In this document: one piece after another, positions 45,691-57,130 of the stretch
How positions within the stretch are numbered: position 1 is the stretch's first letter
How the letters are laid out: every line of letters begins with the position of its first letter
NCBI GenBank assembly: GCA_013054445.1
Contig: JAAMPI010000166.1
Span: 1-57,359, forward strand
Direction of reading: 5' to 3'
DNA length: 57,359 nt
Source: Cudoniella acicularis
Lineage: Eukaryota; Ascomycota; Leotiomycetes; Helotiales; Helotiaceae
Program-made: the position numbers and the translations under genes
The notes under the pieces: model-generated
Told to the model about the DNA's origin: nothing
Databases searched by the model: none
Seen by the model: the letters and a program-made list of their open reading frames with translations, nothing else

Positions 45691-46429
45691 AATTGTCCTA
45701 GTAGGTATAGGTTTATATATATATAGTCTATATATAGTTACAAACGGAAGTAAGGGACTGATTAGCCAAATTTTTTCCTAGGTTAAGTAGTAAAAGAGGC
45801 TTTTATTCTCGACGAATACTTAAGCTATATCTTATTATTAGTCTAGTATTTTTATCTAGTTTAGTTATTATAGTATTATTAAACCAATCAAATGACCTTC
45901 GCTAAAACATTAATAGTATCAATTTTAAGCTTCTATATATCGTAAAGCCAGCCTCGTTCGCTAGCGTAGATAAGGAGCCGAAACTGACGGCGTATTATTC
46001 TATTAATCACTTTAAAAGGTTTAATATAAAGTACTATAACTACGTTCTTTACCTGCTATCTTATATTATGTCTTAAAGATCTTTTTAATTTAGAACTAAC
46101 GTCTATCCTTACGTGCCGAGACGCAGTTAAGTATTAGAAGAAGAAGTGATAGTAGTATGCTTAATAGTAGAATCTGGCTGTCTAGGTGTTCTTATATAAC
46201 ACTATAGCTGCCTGGTAGGCAGCCACACGTGATCAGGGATCTAACAGCGTCTCGCTACGTAGGGACAGACGTTAATATCAAGTTTATAAAATTTTATATT
46301 CTTATATTTAACCTCTAGATTAAAGTATATCGTATATATACCTATAACTCTTACTTAATATAGAATATCAAATATTATATACCTACGATATGTTCTTAGA
46401 TCTTAGGAGAGAGGGCTCCGACAAGTAAT

Positions 46430-47020
46430 ATGTCTATTATCTTCGAGGAAAATACTATTATTATCGGGACTAATAGTATCTATAAATTATTAGTATTATC
46501 TTATAAAGCTAATAAGAGGGCTAGAATAGATTTTAAAGAAGGGTCTAAGGATTTAATACTTACTAAGATTGATTATAGAAGTAATACTCTTCCTAATATC
46601 ATTATTATAGGTATAGCTAAAGTCTAGCGTAACACTATCGAGTATATATCTACTATAAGTAGTAGAAAAACCGCCCCTATAGCATATTAGCATTCGATTT
46701 CCTATCTTAACCTCAATCTCTAAAGCGCTTACTAGGCTAGAAACTATATAATATTAGTATCTCTATTTCGTTAAGGATTACGTTAAGGGTTTAAGGCACT
46801 CACGGATAACTCTCTACTTGTATTCGTAAGGCACTCCTCTAGCGAAACCTTCGAAGTAACGATCGTAAAACCGGTATCGTATTATATATTAATAGTATAA
46901 TCGTTTATAGAGTCGAGATTAAAAGCGTAAAGACTATTTAGAAGATCGAGAGTTGCTTGCCTGACGCGTAAGAGAACAGAAGAGGAGGCTAAGGAGGTAA
47001 GAGCGAGGAAGAAGGGGAAG
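46430..47020 (+). pseudogene. Unidentified coding remnant D
   Basis: From the ATG at 46430 the frame reads MSIIFEENTIIIGTNSIYKL, then YKANKRARIDFKEGSKDLIL and on through RIP-type stops to a Lys/Glu/Arg-rich C-terminal stretch (RKRTEEEAKEVRARKKGKAI). It resembles a small nuclear or RNA-binding protein in composition only; no family is recognised. Confidence 0.35.
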
Positions 47021-48205
47021 GCGATAAAGGTAAGAGAGTGTTATATTTTAATAGGTGTTTATTATTTTAAGAGTAATTAAAAGAATAGACGGATAAGGTA
47101 GGGCTAGTGTTATAGAAATATTAACGAGAGATCGATAGTAATAGTGATAATAATATAAAAATAGGAGCCTAAAATAGTCTTATATATATTTTAGGAATAA
47201 TAGTATACTACTAGGATCTAGGGTTTTTCTTATAAGTGCCCGTTTACTTAAGGGCCGAAAGAGATTCTTAGAGTTATTTTTGACTCTTCGGCCGCGCTAG
47301 TTCGTTATTACTAAGCCATGTTAGAAATAAGGCCTCGTAATTCAGTCCGGGCCGACTAAGACAAGACTAATACTTGTTATATAGAGAGCTATTACTGATC
47401 CTAGTCATATGTAAACAGGAGACTTAATTCGTAATCTATAATAGTCGAGATCTCTAGGGAAAGAATAATCCCGATTTTATTATACTAAAGAAATCTAAAT
47501 CAATTCTATTCCTTACTAGGCATTATACGATTTGTCTTCTCCTCTTTAAACCTTTTAAGTTTATTAAAATCTACTAGCTAATTCTTCTTAATAGTAGCCT
47601 CGTAGTCATCTCTTCTCTATTACTTATTTCTAGAATTTCGGCAAATCGAAGAAATATAGCGTGTCCGCCTTTAAAAATAGGATCGCGTAGCTCTTCTATT
47701 AAAGGATCGAACAATAGGTTTGTGTTCTTAGGATAATTCGAGCTATTACTATACCTAATTATAACCCTAACCTATTAGTATTAAGTTACTAAGCTATAGA
47801 TTTAAGATTAGTATATATACCCCCTCTACCCGAACACGCTCCGTAGCTAACCGAAATTTTTCGTTAGATTCTACCACGAGTAAAACCTTTAGATATTTAA
47901 CGGAATACCTGATTGACTTATACGAACTTAAATAAATAAAGAGGAGTTTACGAAGAATAAATCGTAGCTATCTGACGGTTATCAACTGACGTCTAGGTAA
48001 GAAGGCTACTAATAAGATTATCTCGGTGCTTGTTCGGATTATAAAGCTATATCTTAGCCTAGACGATAGGATTCTTAAATAATAGTATCTTTTCGTTAAA
48101 GGGTTTTATTAAACAAGACATCGAACATCTAATAGTATTTAAGGAGAGATAGCGCAGCCGATAGTAGAGAAATCAGTAATTATAACTAAGGACGACGACT
48201 AAGGC
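47021..48205. other. RIP-mutated DNA, unidentified
   Basis: Scattered plus-strand coding-like segments occur (for example GPKEILRVIFDSSAALVRYY near 47.25 kb and TFRYLTEYLIDLYELK near 47.9 kb) but I could not link them into a gene or assign a family. Confidence 0.3.
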
Positions 48206-48280
48206 GTAGAGACTAGAGGCAGAAACCGGGGGTAGAGATAGGGGGTAGAGACAGGGGGTAGAGACAGGGGGCAAAGACTA
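48206..48280 (+). repeat. G-rich 13-bp minisatellite, array 2
   Basis: About five units of RGGGGGTAGAGAYM on the plus strand. It ends 254 bp before the start codon of the plus-strand reductase-like gene. One unit shows a GATAGGGGG variant, consistent with CpA to TpA mutation. Confidence 0.9.
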
Positions 48281-48533
48281 GTGCTAACGGTTAGGGCGTT
48301 ACACTTCGCTAATGTTAGTAAACTTAGTAGCTAGTAACATAAAAACATAAATAAAGTAATCAATCAACTAAAATTTCTTATAGATACTAACTTTTAGTTA
48401 AGGGTATAGCTCGATCGAAGATACGACGTATAGTCTAAGATAAAATAAAGGGTTTTGCTTAGACGTAGATATAGATACTATAATATCTTTTCTAATCACT
48501 TTAGATATTTTAAATCATTTCCTACTATTAAAT

Positions 48534-49784
48534 ATGACCTTAATCTACGATTTTTATAAAAAACAAGTTGCCTTCTTAACCGGGGCGACTAGCGGCTTAA
48601 GAGGCTGTCTCCTCTATAAGCTATATATTATGCTTGATATATAGCGGCTATACGTCCTAATTCGTAGGTCGGAGAACATAGTATTAGAACGATAGAAATA
48701 TACTATGCCTTAATAGTACCGACATATTAAAGATCGAATAAAGGCCGGAAAGGTTATCCTTGTTCCGGGTGACATGATAAAGGAACGCTTTAGTATCACT
48801 ACTAAAATTCTTTATAAAATTAAAGAAGAAGTCACGATTATTATCTATACGGCTACGAACATCAGCTTTCGAGCTCCTCTATAAAAAGTCATTTTAGACA
48901 ACTGCTTACCCGTACTTCGATTAGCGGCTTAGGCTATAAAAATGACTCGACTTTAGTATTTTGTTTAAGTTTCTAGTGTATATACGAACTCTTTCCTCCC
49001 TGATAGCCCTATAGAAGAGAAGATATATTACCCGTCTAACCCTAACGATACGGAGGGAGAGCTAGAGAAGATTCTACGGACCGGCATAACGAGGCATTTA
49101 TAGCGCTTTCCTTAGGCCTACGCATACTTAAAGTAGCTAATAGAGCGGCTGATGATATTACGGTTTCCTAGCCTGCCGATTCTTCTCTTACGGCCTACTA
49201 GTATCGGACCTGCTATTGCTTAGCCCTATAAGATATACGGCCCGTAGGGATCATGTCCTATCTCTACGCTCTATTCCCGTTTAATATAGCTAATAGGAGG
49301 AAAAAGCATCTGGTATATACTAGTATATAGTAATAATATCCTTAATAAGATTCCGGTAGATCTAGTTACGAACGTTATACTTTAACACGTTTATTTAGGT
49401 ACTCGTAAGGTAGTTTATATATCTTTATCGTATTATATCCCTAAGACATTAGAGTAGATACTAGAACAGCCGTTCAAGTACCTCCTAACTCATTAGGCTA
49501 TAAGGATAGTAACACCGGTCTTTATTTAAGACTAGGGAGTAGAATAATATAAAGAAGCGGAATTTTATCGGATTAGATCTTAGGCGTAGGAATTTTGTGC
49601 TCTATTATCACGTCGTCTAGGAATTCTTAACGGGCCCTTAAGGTTTAGCTTAAATGACTACGATATAGATCGGTTTGCCGAACTTAGGGTAAGGTCTATC
49701 TTTAAAGAATCTTTTAAAGAAGGGCGTTATATTTAAAAGGTAGAAGGAATCGGTTAGCGGGCATTAGCTTCGGCAAGGCTATAA
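48534..49784 (+). pseudogene. NAD-binding-4 domain reductase (fatty acyl-CoA reductase-like), RIP-inactivated
   Basis: A single uninterrupted ancestral frame of about 416 codons from the ATG at 48534 to TAA at 49784. It opens with MTLIYDFYKKQVAFLTGATS and GLRGCLLYKLYIMLD, the Rossmann TGxxGxxG motif (one Gly now Arg). It continues VLIRRSENIVLER, AGKVILVPGDMIKERF, IIIYTATNISFRAPL, VSSVYTNSFLP, AYAYLK-stop-LIERL (the Y---K catalytic pair region), RFPSLPILLLRPTSIGPAIA and VDLVTNVILQHVYLGT. This is the order of the FAR/male-sterility family and of the reductase domains of Lys2-like enzymes, which reduce acyl thioesters with NAD(P)H. Frame integrity shows damage by substitutions only. It is followed by the F-box remnant on the same strand, with array 2 upstream. 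Confidence 0.8.
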
Positions 49785-50215
49785 TAATCTATCGCTAGTA
49801 CTTAGTAGAGGATGTCTTTCCTATAAACCTAGTATACGGGATAATTTCTTAAGTAAAATAAAATCGAGTTTCTATTAGATTAATTATCTAAACATATACG
49901 CGTCAATATTATAGCTATCTATCTATTTAAGTCTATATTATTATTACGATTACTCTCGGTTTACGAGATCCCTTTTACTTTAGACCTTTTTATAATATAA
50001 ACATTCTTTAGATATAATTCTATTTTTAAGAACATACTTATTAAACTAAGTTTTAATTTTAGCTCCTAGTGACCTATTTAGATATCAAAATACACTATGC
50101 CTCCTATCGGGAGCCGGATATAGTTCCTAGTGATCTATTAAAGTTTATAGCTATGTTTCTTCTTTATCCCGTCGAGAAATCAGCTTTAATTCTTACTTAT
50201 TTCAGAATAGCACGT

Positions 50216-51640
50216 ATGTCTTCTTCTTTACTCTCTTTAACACTAGAACTCGTCTATAGGGTTATAAAAGATTTGCCTATCGAAGATACCCTTAACTTCT
50301 TGTTAAGTTGCCGCTAGATATATAGTAATAGTAAGTATACTTTTAATAAGAAATGTTTTTACGTCTTCCTAGTCAAACTAAAGAGCTAGAGTTTACGAAT
50401 CGCGAAAGACATTATAAAGAAAGAACAATATCGTTTTATCCGAAAGATTTTTATTTAATTAGACCGAGTTTACGTTCCTCTATATCTTAAGAGACCTTAA
50501 GAAATAGTTCGAAATTATTTATATAAAATTCTAAAAGAGGACTTTATCTTTCTACTAAGTACGACACTATTATAATAAATTATAGTCTAGAAACGAAAGA
50601 AAATAAGTATCGTTATTATATAAAAGTCGTTACTTAGGCAATAAAAAAGGCATTATCTCGTCAGGGCGTTAACTATTTTAAAGTCCGGATATAAAACATA
50701 ACAGTCCTTAGTTGTCGCGACTTGATTAATTTTAAAAGGACTTTACTTTACTAAGTATATTCTATAGAAGTCAAAGTTAATTCTCTAGACTATAACTTAG
50801 ATCCTATATATAAGGTATTGTCTCGTATAACTAACCTTAGAGAGCTCTCTATCCGTAATAATAAGTCTAAATTTCTTGATTCAGACGTTATTTTAGAAGT
50901 AATAGAAGTAAATTCTAAGTTAGAAAGTTTAAGGCTTAGCGGGTTTAAAATCTCTATAGAGTAACTATAGGGAGCTCTTATCGATATAGAACATTATATC
51001 AAGAACATAAATTTATAGAGAATAATGTTCGTCGATAGATTTAGTTCTTTTATTAATTATATCTTAACGTTGTCTTTAAATAAGGTTTTCCTTAAAGATA
51101 TTTAGGAGCGTGATTTCGAAGGCGGCGAATATATAATACGGGATCTAATAAGCTATCTATAATTTTTCACTAGGATTATTCACGTTATAACGATCTATCT
51201 AGATAGCTATAGATAAGGAGTTGACTAAATTAAGAGGTAATAGGATACTATAATTATAGATAATAACGATCGCCTTCTCTAAAAGGTATAAGAAATTTTT
51301 AGATTAGTTGACTAGGATAAGAAAAGGGATTTATTTAAATATAACGGACTTTAAATAAAAATCGAAAGACTATATACTTATATATATCTACTTCTCTTTA
51401 TACTTAGCCGTTTTTTAGCTTATCCGTTTCCTAATAATCTACTTTAATAAGTTTTATCGGAATATTAACGCTATCTATAAACTAAATAGTATATACCTAA
51501 CTAATAAAATTTAGTATTAGGCGTATAAATTAGGTTCTAAAAATTTAAAACTACTTTAATTTATCTAAGAAATAGGCATACTCTAATATTTAAGAAGCGA
51601 GCGGAGACACCGTTATTCTAGGCATATTTAACCTTTTACG
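50216..51640 (+). pseudogene. F-box protein with leucine-rich C-terminal region, RIP-inactivated
   Basis: The ATG at 50216 gives MSSSLLSLTLELVYRVIKDL PIEDTLNFLLSCR, an F-box (LP-EL---I---LP-----NF-L-CR). F-box proteins recruit substrates to SCF ubiquitin ligases. After it comes a long leucine-rich, helical region in which family-like segments recur: LESLRLSGFKISIE, YIKNINL, FINYILTLSLNKVFLKDI, and further LYTYIYLLLFILSRFLAYPF. Stops are RIP-type, and at least one frame change (intron or indel) is needed. The C-terminal end is uncertain. Confidence 0.62.
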
Positions 51641-52209
51641 GAGTCTAAGACTAACTACTCTCGTACTTCCTTATTATTACCGACATACGACCCTAAACTC
51701 CGTCAAAGTCAGCCTTAATCGCTCCGGAAATCGTGCCTAACCGCTAAACCAAGACCAAAATACGATTATATTCGCCTTCTTTATTAGCGTCCGCTACTAT
51801 TACTATAGCCTTTATCTAATATATAATAGTAAGCCGAGGCTCTAATAAATTAGATAATATTACTAACTTCGGTATTATATCTTTTCTATATATAATACTA
51901 AGCCGATAGTGATTTCTTGACCCCGATTTTCGTAAAATCCCTAGTAATAGCTTCCTAGCTCGACTTCGTTTCTTTCTAATCTATTAGAGTCATCTTTAGT
52001 TACCAAGTCTCTTTCTATCTCTTAAAACCTGGTATAGTACGTATTCTAGTCGACTTGTCGTAGAGAACCCCTTTCTATACCGGTATAAGATATTTATTCT
52101 AGGCGGACGAATTAAGTTTGAAGTTTATATAGAGAAATCTAGCGGGGACAAGATCAACTAAAAGAGGTAGAGTAGACAAAAGTTTAGTAAACTAAATCAA
52201 GTAGTAGGC

Positions 52210-52290
52210 CCGCGGGGTAGAGACTAGGGGCAGAGACCGGGGGTAGAGACCGGGGGCAGAGACCGGGGGTAGAGACTAGGGGTAAAGGCA
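52210..52290 (+). repeat. G-rich 13-bp minisatellite, array 3
   Basis: Six units of SGGGGTAGAGACY on the plus strand, alternating TAG/CAG variants. It is followed by the flank GCGATTTCGTGCCCTTTAGT and CCGCTACGCC, which resembles the flank of array 4 (inverted) and, more weakly, array 1. The P450 remnant begins about 300-400 bp downstream on the same strand. Confidence 0.92.
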
Positions 52291-52619
52291 GCGATTTCGT
52301 GCCCTTTAGTCCGCTACGCCTGGGGTAAGCATCGTTAAGTATCGTATAAGCATCAAAACCGCGATATATATAAACTTATATAGACTATATATTAAAAGGA
52401 TAATTATATACTCGGCTAAGAAAATCGTAACCGGTCTAAAAAGAGATAAAAGACCCTTGCTTTACTCTATATACTAGTATATACTAAAGATAGTAATAAA
52501 TAAAAATTTTATAATAAAATAGCTATCTATTTAGTTCCTTTTTATTACTTGTTCTTCTTAATCTCTATGTTTTCTCCGATTTTACCTATAATCAGAACTA
52601 ACTTTTTAAATTTATTTAA

Positions 52620-54365
52620 ATCTTATAATAGAGTATAGCTTTCTAGCCTATAATCATATCTTTAACTATAGGTGTGTTTATACTTATTATCTTACGGAAA
52701 CTATAGCTATAGCTAGTCCTTTATTATCGTAGATCGAGATTTAGGATTTAGTATATATATAAAGAGCCACTAAGATACCCTAACAAAGACCCTATTTTCG
52801 GCCTTAACGTTATCTAGAAGAACTATAAGACTTAGAAGAGACATAATCTTCTACCTAAACTCACCTCTCGGTATCAGAAATATAGTAATACCTACTCGCT
52901 CGTTATTAGAGGACGTCGTATACTAAGTATAATCGAGCCGGAGAATCTAAAAACAATTCTCTCTACTAGCTTTACGAGCTTCGACTTTAGACCCGTAAAG
53001 ACCGAAACACTTAAGCCACTTCTAGGCGAATCTATATTTACCTTGTCTAGGCCTAAATAGTAGTATTCTAGGGCGATGATACGACCGAACTTGATTAAAG
53101 ACTAATTCGTCGATATAGAAATATCAATATTCGAAAAGCACTTTAACCGACTTTTATTAATTATCTTAAAAGATAGCTTAAAAGTCGATCTTTAGCTACT
53201 GTTTTTCTTATTTACGTTAAACGCTACTATAGACCTCTTAATAGGCCAGGATATATAGTCATCGCAACCGTCTCTTTTAGGAGAAGACGATATAACTCGG
53301 ATATTTAACGATATTAAGAAGTATATAAACACTTAAGTCCTATTAGCTTTTTTTCCTTTTCGTCGCTCGTAGAAAGAATATTTATATACCTGTTAACGGT
53401 ACTACGACTAGGTTGATCGATACGTTTATCAAGCTATATAGGACTATAAGTCTTATAAATTTAATAGGGATTTAGGGAAAAGAGATAACGTTAGGGAGAA
53501 ATATGCCCTTCTAAATAAACTTGTTAAAGAGACCTATAATATATTAAGGATCCGATCAGAATTGATCGCTATTCTTACCGCTAGCCGCGAAACCACTACT
53601 TCGGCTTTAAGCTCTCTCTGGTTTATATTAGCTAAAAGGCCAGATATCGTTAAGGAATTACGAGTAGAGGTAGACGAATTAAGCGGGGAGAGACCTGATT
53701 TTTAGCGGTTAAAGAAGATACGATATCTTTAGAATACTATTTAAGAATATAAGCTATAACCGTACTATTTAACTTCTATTCTAGCTTTATAAAAGACTAA
53801 CGGCGATATTCTAGTGCTCCGCCTCTACCCTCCGCTTCCTATAAACATGCGTATAGCTATAGACGACACCGTCCTTCCGACTAGTAGAGGGCTAGAGCAA
53901 AACTCTCCTATATTTGTCGCGAAAGGTCAAATAGTCGTTTATAATGTCTTTACTATATATAGGCGTCAAGACTTGTTCGGCCTAGATACTAATACCTTTA
54001 GGCCAGAAAGATAGGAGGATAATTCCCTTCGCCCCGGGTAAGCTTAAATTCATCTCTTCTGTTACTCCCTTTCTATTATACCTATATACGATACAAACGA
54101 TATAATCATACTTTAACTAATCGATCATACGTATACTAATTTATCGTAAGTAGGGCTTTCTACCCTTTAATAGAGGCCCTCGAGTCTACCTTAGTCAGCA
54201 ATTTGCTCTAACCGAGATCGCGTATATAACGGTGCGGCTGCTATAGGAGTTCTAGGCCGTAAAATCGTATAACGACTCTCTATAGCAAGAAAATCTGTTG
54301 ATCAACTATAGTGTTAAGTCGGGGTATAAGGTTTCCTTACTATTATATAGTCATAGTCTTTAAAT
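52620..54365 (+). pseudogene. Cytochrome P450 (CYP52-like), RIP-inactivated
   Basis: Readable landmarks in order: NLKTILSTSFTSFDF, LKPLLGESIFTLSRP, SRAMIRPNLIKD, FEKHFNRLLLIILKD; the I-helix LIAILTASRETTTSALSSLW (A-x-x-E-T-T); LAKRPDIVKELRVEVDELSG; after an intron near 53.75-53.81 kb LRLYPPLPINMRIAIDDTVL, the ExxR-to-PERF region VYNVFTIYRRQDLFGLDTNT and FRPER; then, after a second intron, the heme loop [20 protein letters not shown]. The heme-ligating Cys is Tyr (TAC at 54187-54189) and the following Gly is Ser, both TpG-type RIP changes, so the enzyme is dead. The internal loop TVLPT--G-EQNSPIFV is characteristic of the CYP52 clan, which hydroxylates alkanes and fatty acids at the terminal carbon in the ER. 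The N-terminal membrane anchor is not clearly readable. Confidence 0.92.
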
Positions 54366-54975
54366 AATATAATCCTTCGCCCTTAAACCTATATCTAAGG
54401 GCTATATAGAACATGCTATATAGTAATGATCGAAATAAGGCTATAATTATAGTCTTAACAAGTCTTCGTATATAGTCAAGTAATCGAATATTATTTCTGT
54501 TCTTATAGTAGTCCTTAATATTTAATATAAATTGGCCTATTAGCTTTGTTCTAAGGGTATAAGAAGCTAGATTTTAACCATGTTATAAGTCCGGTCGCGA
54601 AATTCGCGAGGACACTCTTTCCGGCAGCTATAGAAAGTCACTTCGCATTCTTATATAGGAGAGAATCTCGGTAAAGCGATCCCCTAGGGATAACAAGCCT
54701 AAATGAGGCTAGTCTTAAGATCCTAAGCGATATTCTATCTATATAACGAAAGAGTAGGTTACTTGCGTTTTGCTAGCTCTATAATGTTCTAGCGGTCACG
54801 AAGCCGGTAGAAATGACTCGAATTAGATAGATTAGTAATTCGTTTAGAATACTAAGATTCTACCCGTAGGATAACCGGTTTAGCTACTAAAGCCTAAATT
54901 AGTAGGTATAAAGCAAGTAAATTAGAAACTTAAAACCAGATATATATATAAGAATCAGCTTAAGAAGGTTCTTAA
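54366..54975. other. RIP-mutated intergenic DNA
   Basis: Convergent intergenic space between the P450 remnant (+) and the MFS remnant (-). No ancestral frame could be read. Confidence 0.4.
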
Positions 54976-54979
54976 GGCT

Positions 54980-56010
54980 TTCGAGGCTTAAATTAGAGCG
55001 ATATTAAAGCCCCGCCCTCTTTAGGATCACTTTTGCCCTCCTAAGCTGTTTGCTCTTTACCCTTCTAAACGCGATCTAAAGTCAGGCCTTTTATAGAGAG
55101 AGACAGCACCCTAGATATGATCGTAATCGCTAATATTGTCTACTATATAACTCTTAAAGAATAAACAAAGCTTTTAATAATATATACCCTAGTCGGCGAA
55201 TTAATAGGCATTACTCTGACCTCCTAGATAAGGCTTAGTAGATTCTTTACGTACGTGACAGTATTATCTCTTAGCCCTACGTACTTCGATAACTCTCTCT
55301 CTATTTCGTTTTAAAAGACTATATTCCTAATAACAACCCCGAAAGCTTAGCCAAGTGACCGAAAAAAGGGGCATAGACTTGCCGCGACATCTATATCGAT
55401 ATCAGACGTAGTGGCTTGTACTAGAGAGGATAGGGACGTAAATAGCATTCCTATGCCTAAACCGGACGCTACGGTAAGGAAGATCTACGCTATAGTCGAT
55501 GTCCCGATTTCTAGAAGCTAGAGGAGGCCTATACTAAGGATCATGAATACCTAGCCCCTAAAAACTGCCTAGCGGTATATACTAGTACGTACGATACTAG
55601 AACTAACAATTGTGGCGGTCAAGCCTAAGGTAAAGCAAATTAAGAGCTAGACATTAAAATATTAGTGCCCTTAAAACATTATTAGGACATATCAGGATAT
55701 TCTTACTAAGGCAACGCCTAACATAATAGGTGATAAGTCTAACGTAGTCTAATAATATAATAGAAGGTAGTATATCAGGCTAAAAGTCTATATAACGGGT
55801 TAGATGCGCTTAGCCCTTAAATGATAGAAGGAAGTTACTAGTATCCTATGACTTAAAATTCTAAAATATATAACGGCAGCGGTCCTGTTACCTATAATTC
55901 CTAATCGAATTATAGGGTTGTTTGCTATAAGATGTTCGTATACGGCCTAGCCAATCAGACTAGCCACTCCGAGGACGAGAGGGACTAAGGTTCGAGTACC
56001 TTTCTACGAA
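54980..56010 (-). pseudogene. MFS multidrug-type exporter, C-terminal part, RIP-inactivated
   Basis: Minus-strand reading gives membrane helices in the order of DHA2-type major facilitator transporters: LVPLVLGVASLIG, AVYEHLIANNPIIRLGIIG, RTAAVIYFRILSH, LDLSPIMLGVALVRIS, CFTLGLTATIV, then GVGMLFTSLSSLVQATTSDI and DIDVAASLCPFF (the cytosolic-gate and motif-G-like region), and after a frame change NEIERELSKYVGLRDNTVTY, VKNLLSLI and KSFVYSLRVI near the C-terminus. Such proteins export drugs or metabolites by proton antiport across the plasma membrane. The N-terminal helices should lie above 56.0 kb but were not readable with confidence. Stops are RIP-type. Confidence 0.72.
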
Positions 56011-57049
56011 TAAGATATTCCTCCCTACCTAATTTAATTAGTAGCTATATACTTTATAATATAGTAGTCTTATTTCTTACCTAAGAGAGTAGAATCAAGA
56101 AACTCGTTAATAATAAAACGAAAAGAGCGGATCCGACCTAGTCGATCTCTCTTATAATACTACGAAAAGCCTTTATCTTTTCGTCGACCCGAAAAAAGAA
56201 GATTACTAGAAGGTAGCTTACTATACTAAACGGGAACGAGATCTAGAAAATCTAGCGCTATACGAAATCACTAATATAAATAAATCTAATAATTCTAGGT
56301 ATTCTATAAACTTACCTAGATAACTTTTTAAGAGAATATACTACTAATAATTAGTCTAGTAACGGAGCTAACAAGCTATACCAAGCTTATAATACCGACC
56401 TATTTGCCCCGCTCTCTAAGAGAGACAAGATCCGTTAAGACTAGGAAACTCATTGTCATAAGAGTGCCTATACCCGCTCCTTATACCGAGCGACCTAAAA
56501 GAAGTAATACTATATTATAAGCGACACTTGCGATGATCGCTCTAGCCGTGAAAAGCGTCGAGCTAAGGAGAACAATAGCTTTACGGCCAAAATTCTTAGA
56601 AGTAGAAGCCGAGATCGGTTAGAAGACAGTAGAAAAAACCTGAAAGGAGGTAACGGACTAGAAGCCCTAAATGTTAGTCGTATGAACTTCTCTTACTATA
56701 ACCTATAATTAAGTGATCAGCCTATTACTAAACTTCTAGAAGCTATACCCAGGCCGATAAAGAGACCGAATACTTACTAGTAAAGAGACGGAGAAAGATA
56801 TTGTTTCTATCGTAGCGTTAAAATTCTAATAACAGATTCTAATAAAAGACAAAATAAAAGCCTTACTCCGAGGTTGATTTATTATAGAAATAAGCGAAGG
56901 GAAGAAACGGATTAGCGACGATAATAGATATTCTATATAAGAATAATACTACTAAGCACACTATATGATCACGAGTATATAGGATAGGTAATAAGGCACT
57001 CAAACGTCTTTAGACGATCTAGCGAGGCGGAGCTAAAGGTCACTAAGTC
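56011..57049. other. RIP-mutated DNA, possibly the MFS 5' part plus a plus-strand remnant
   Basis: At about 56,130-56,310 a plus-strand frame (DLVDLSYNTTKSLYLFVDP, YYTKRERDLENLALYEITNI) is coding-like but unidentified; other parts are unreadable. It may belong to the 5' exons of the minus-strand transporter or to another gene. Confidence 0.3.
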
Positions 57050-57130
57050 GCTACCCCCTGCCTTTACCCCCTGTCTCTACCCCCGGTCTCTACCCCTAGT
57101 CTCTACCCCTAGTCTCTACCCCCTGTGTTT
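57050..57130 (-). repeat. G-rich 13-bp minisatellite, array 4 (inverted)
   Basis: Six units read on the minus strand as GGGGGTAGAGACM (plus strand CTACCCCCTG...TCTCTACCCC). Read on the minus strand it is followed by TAGCGACTTAGTGACCTTTA and GCTCCGCC, similar to the flank of array 3. It has the same orientation as the minus-strand MFS remnant to its left. Confidence 0.92.
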
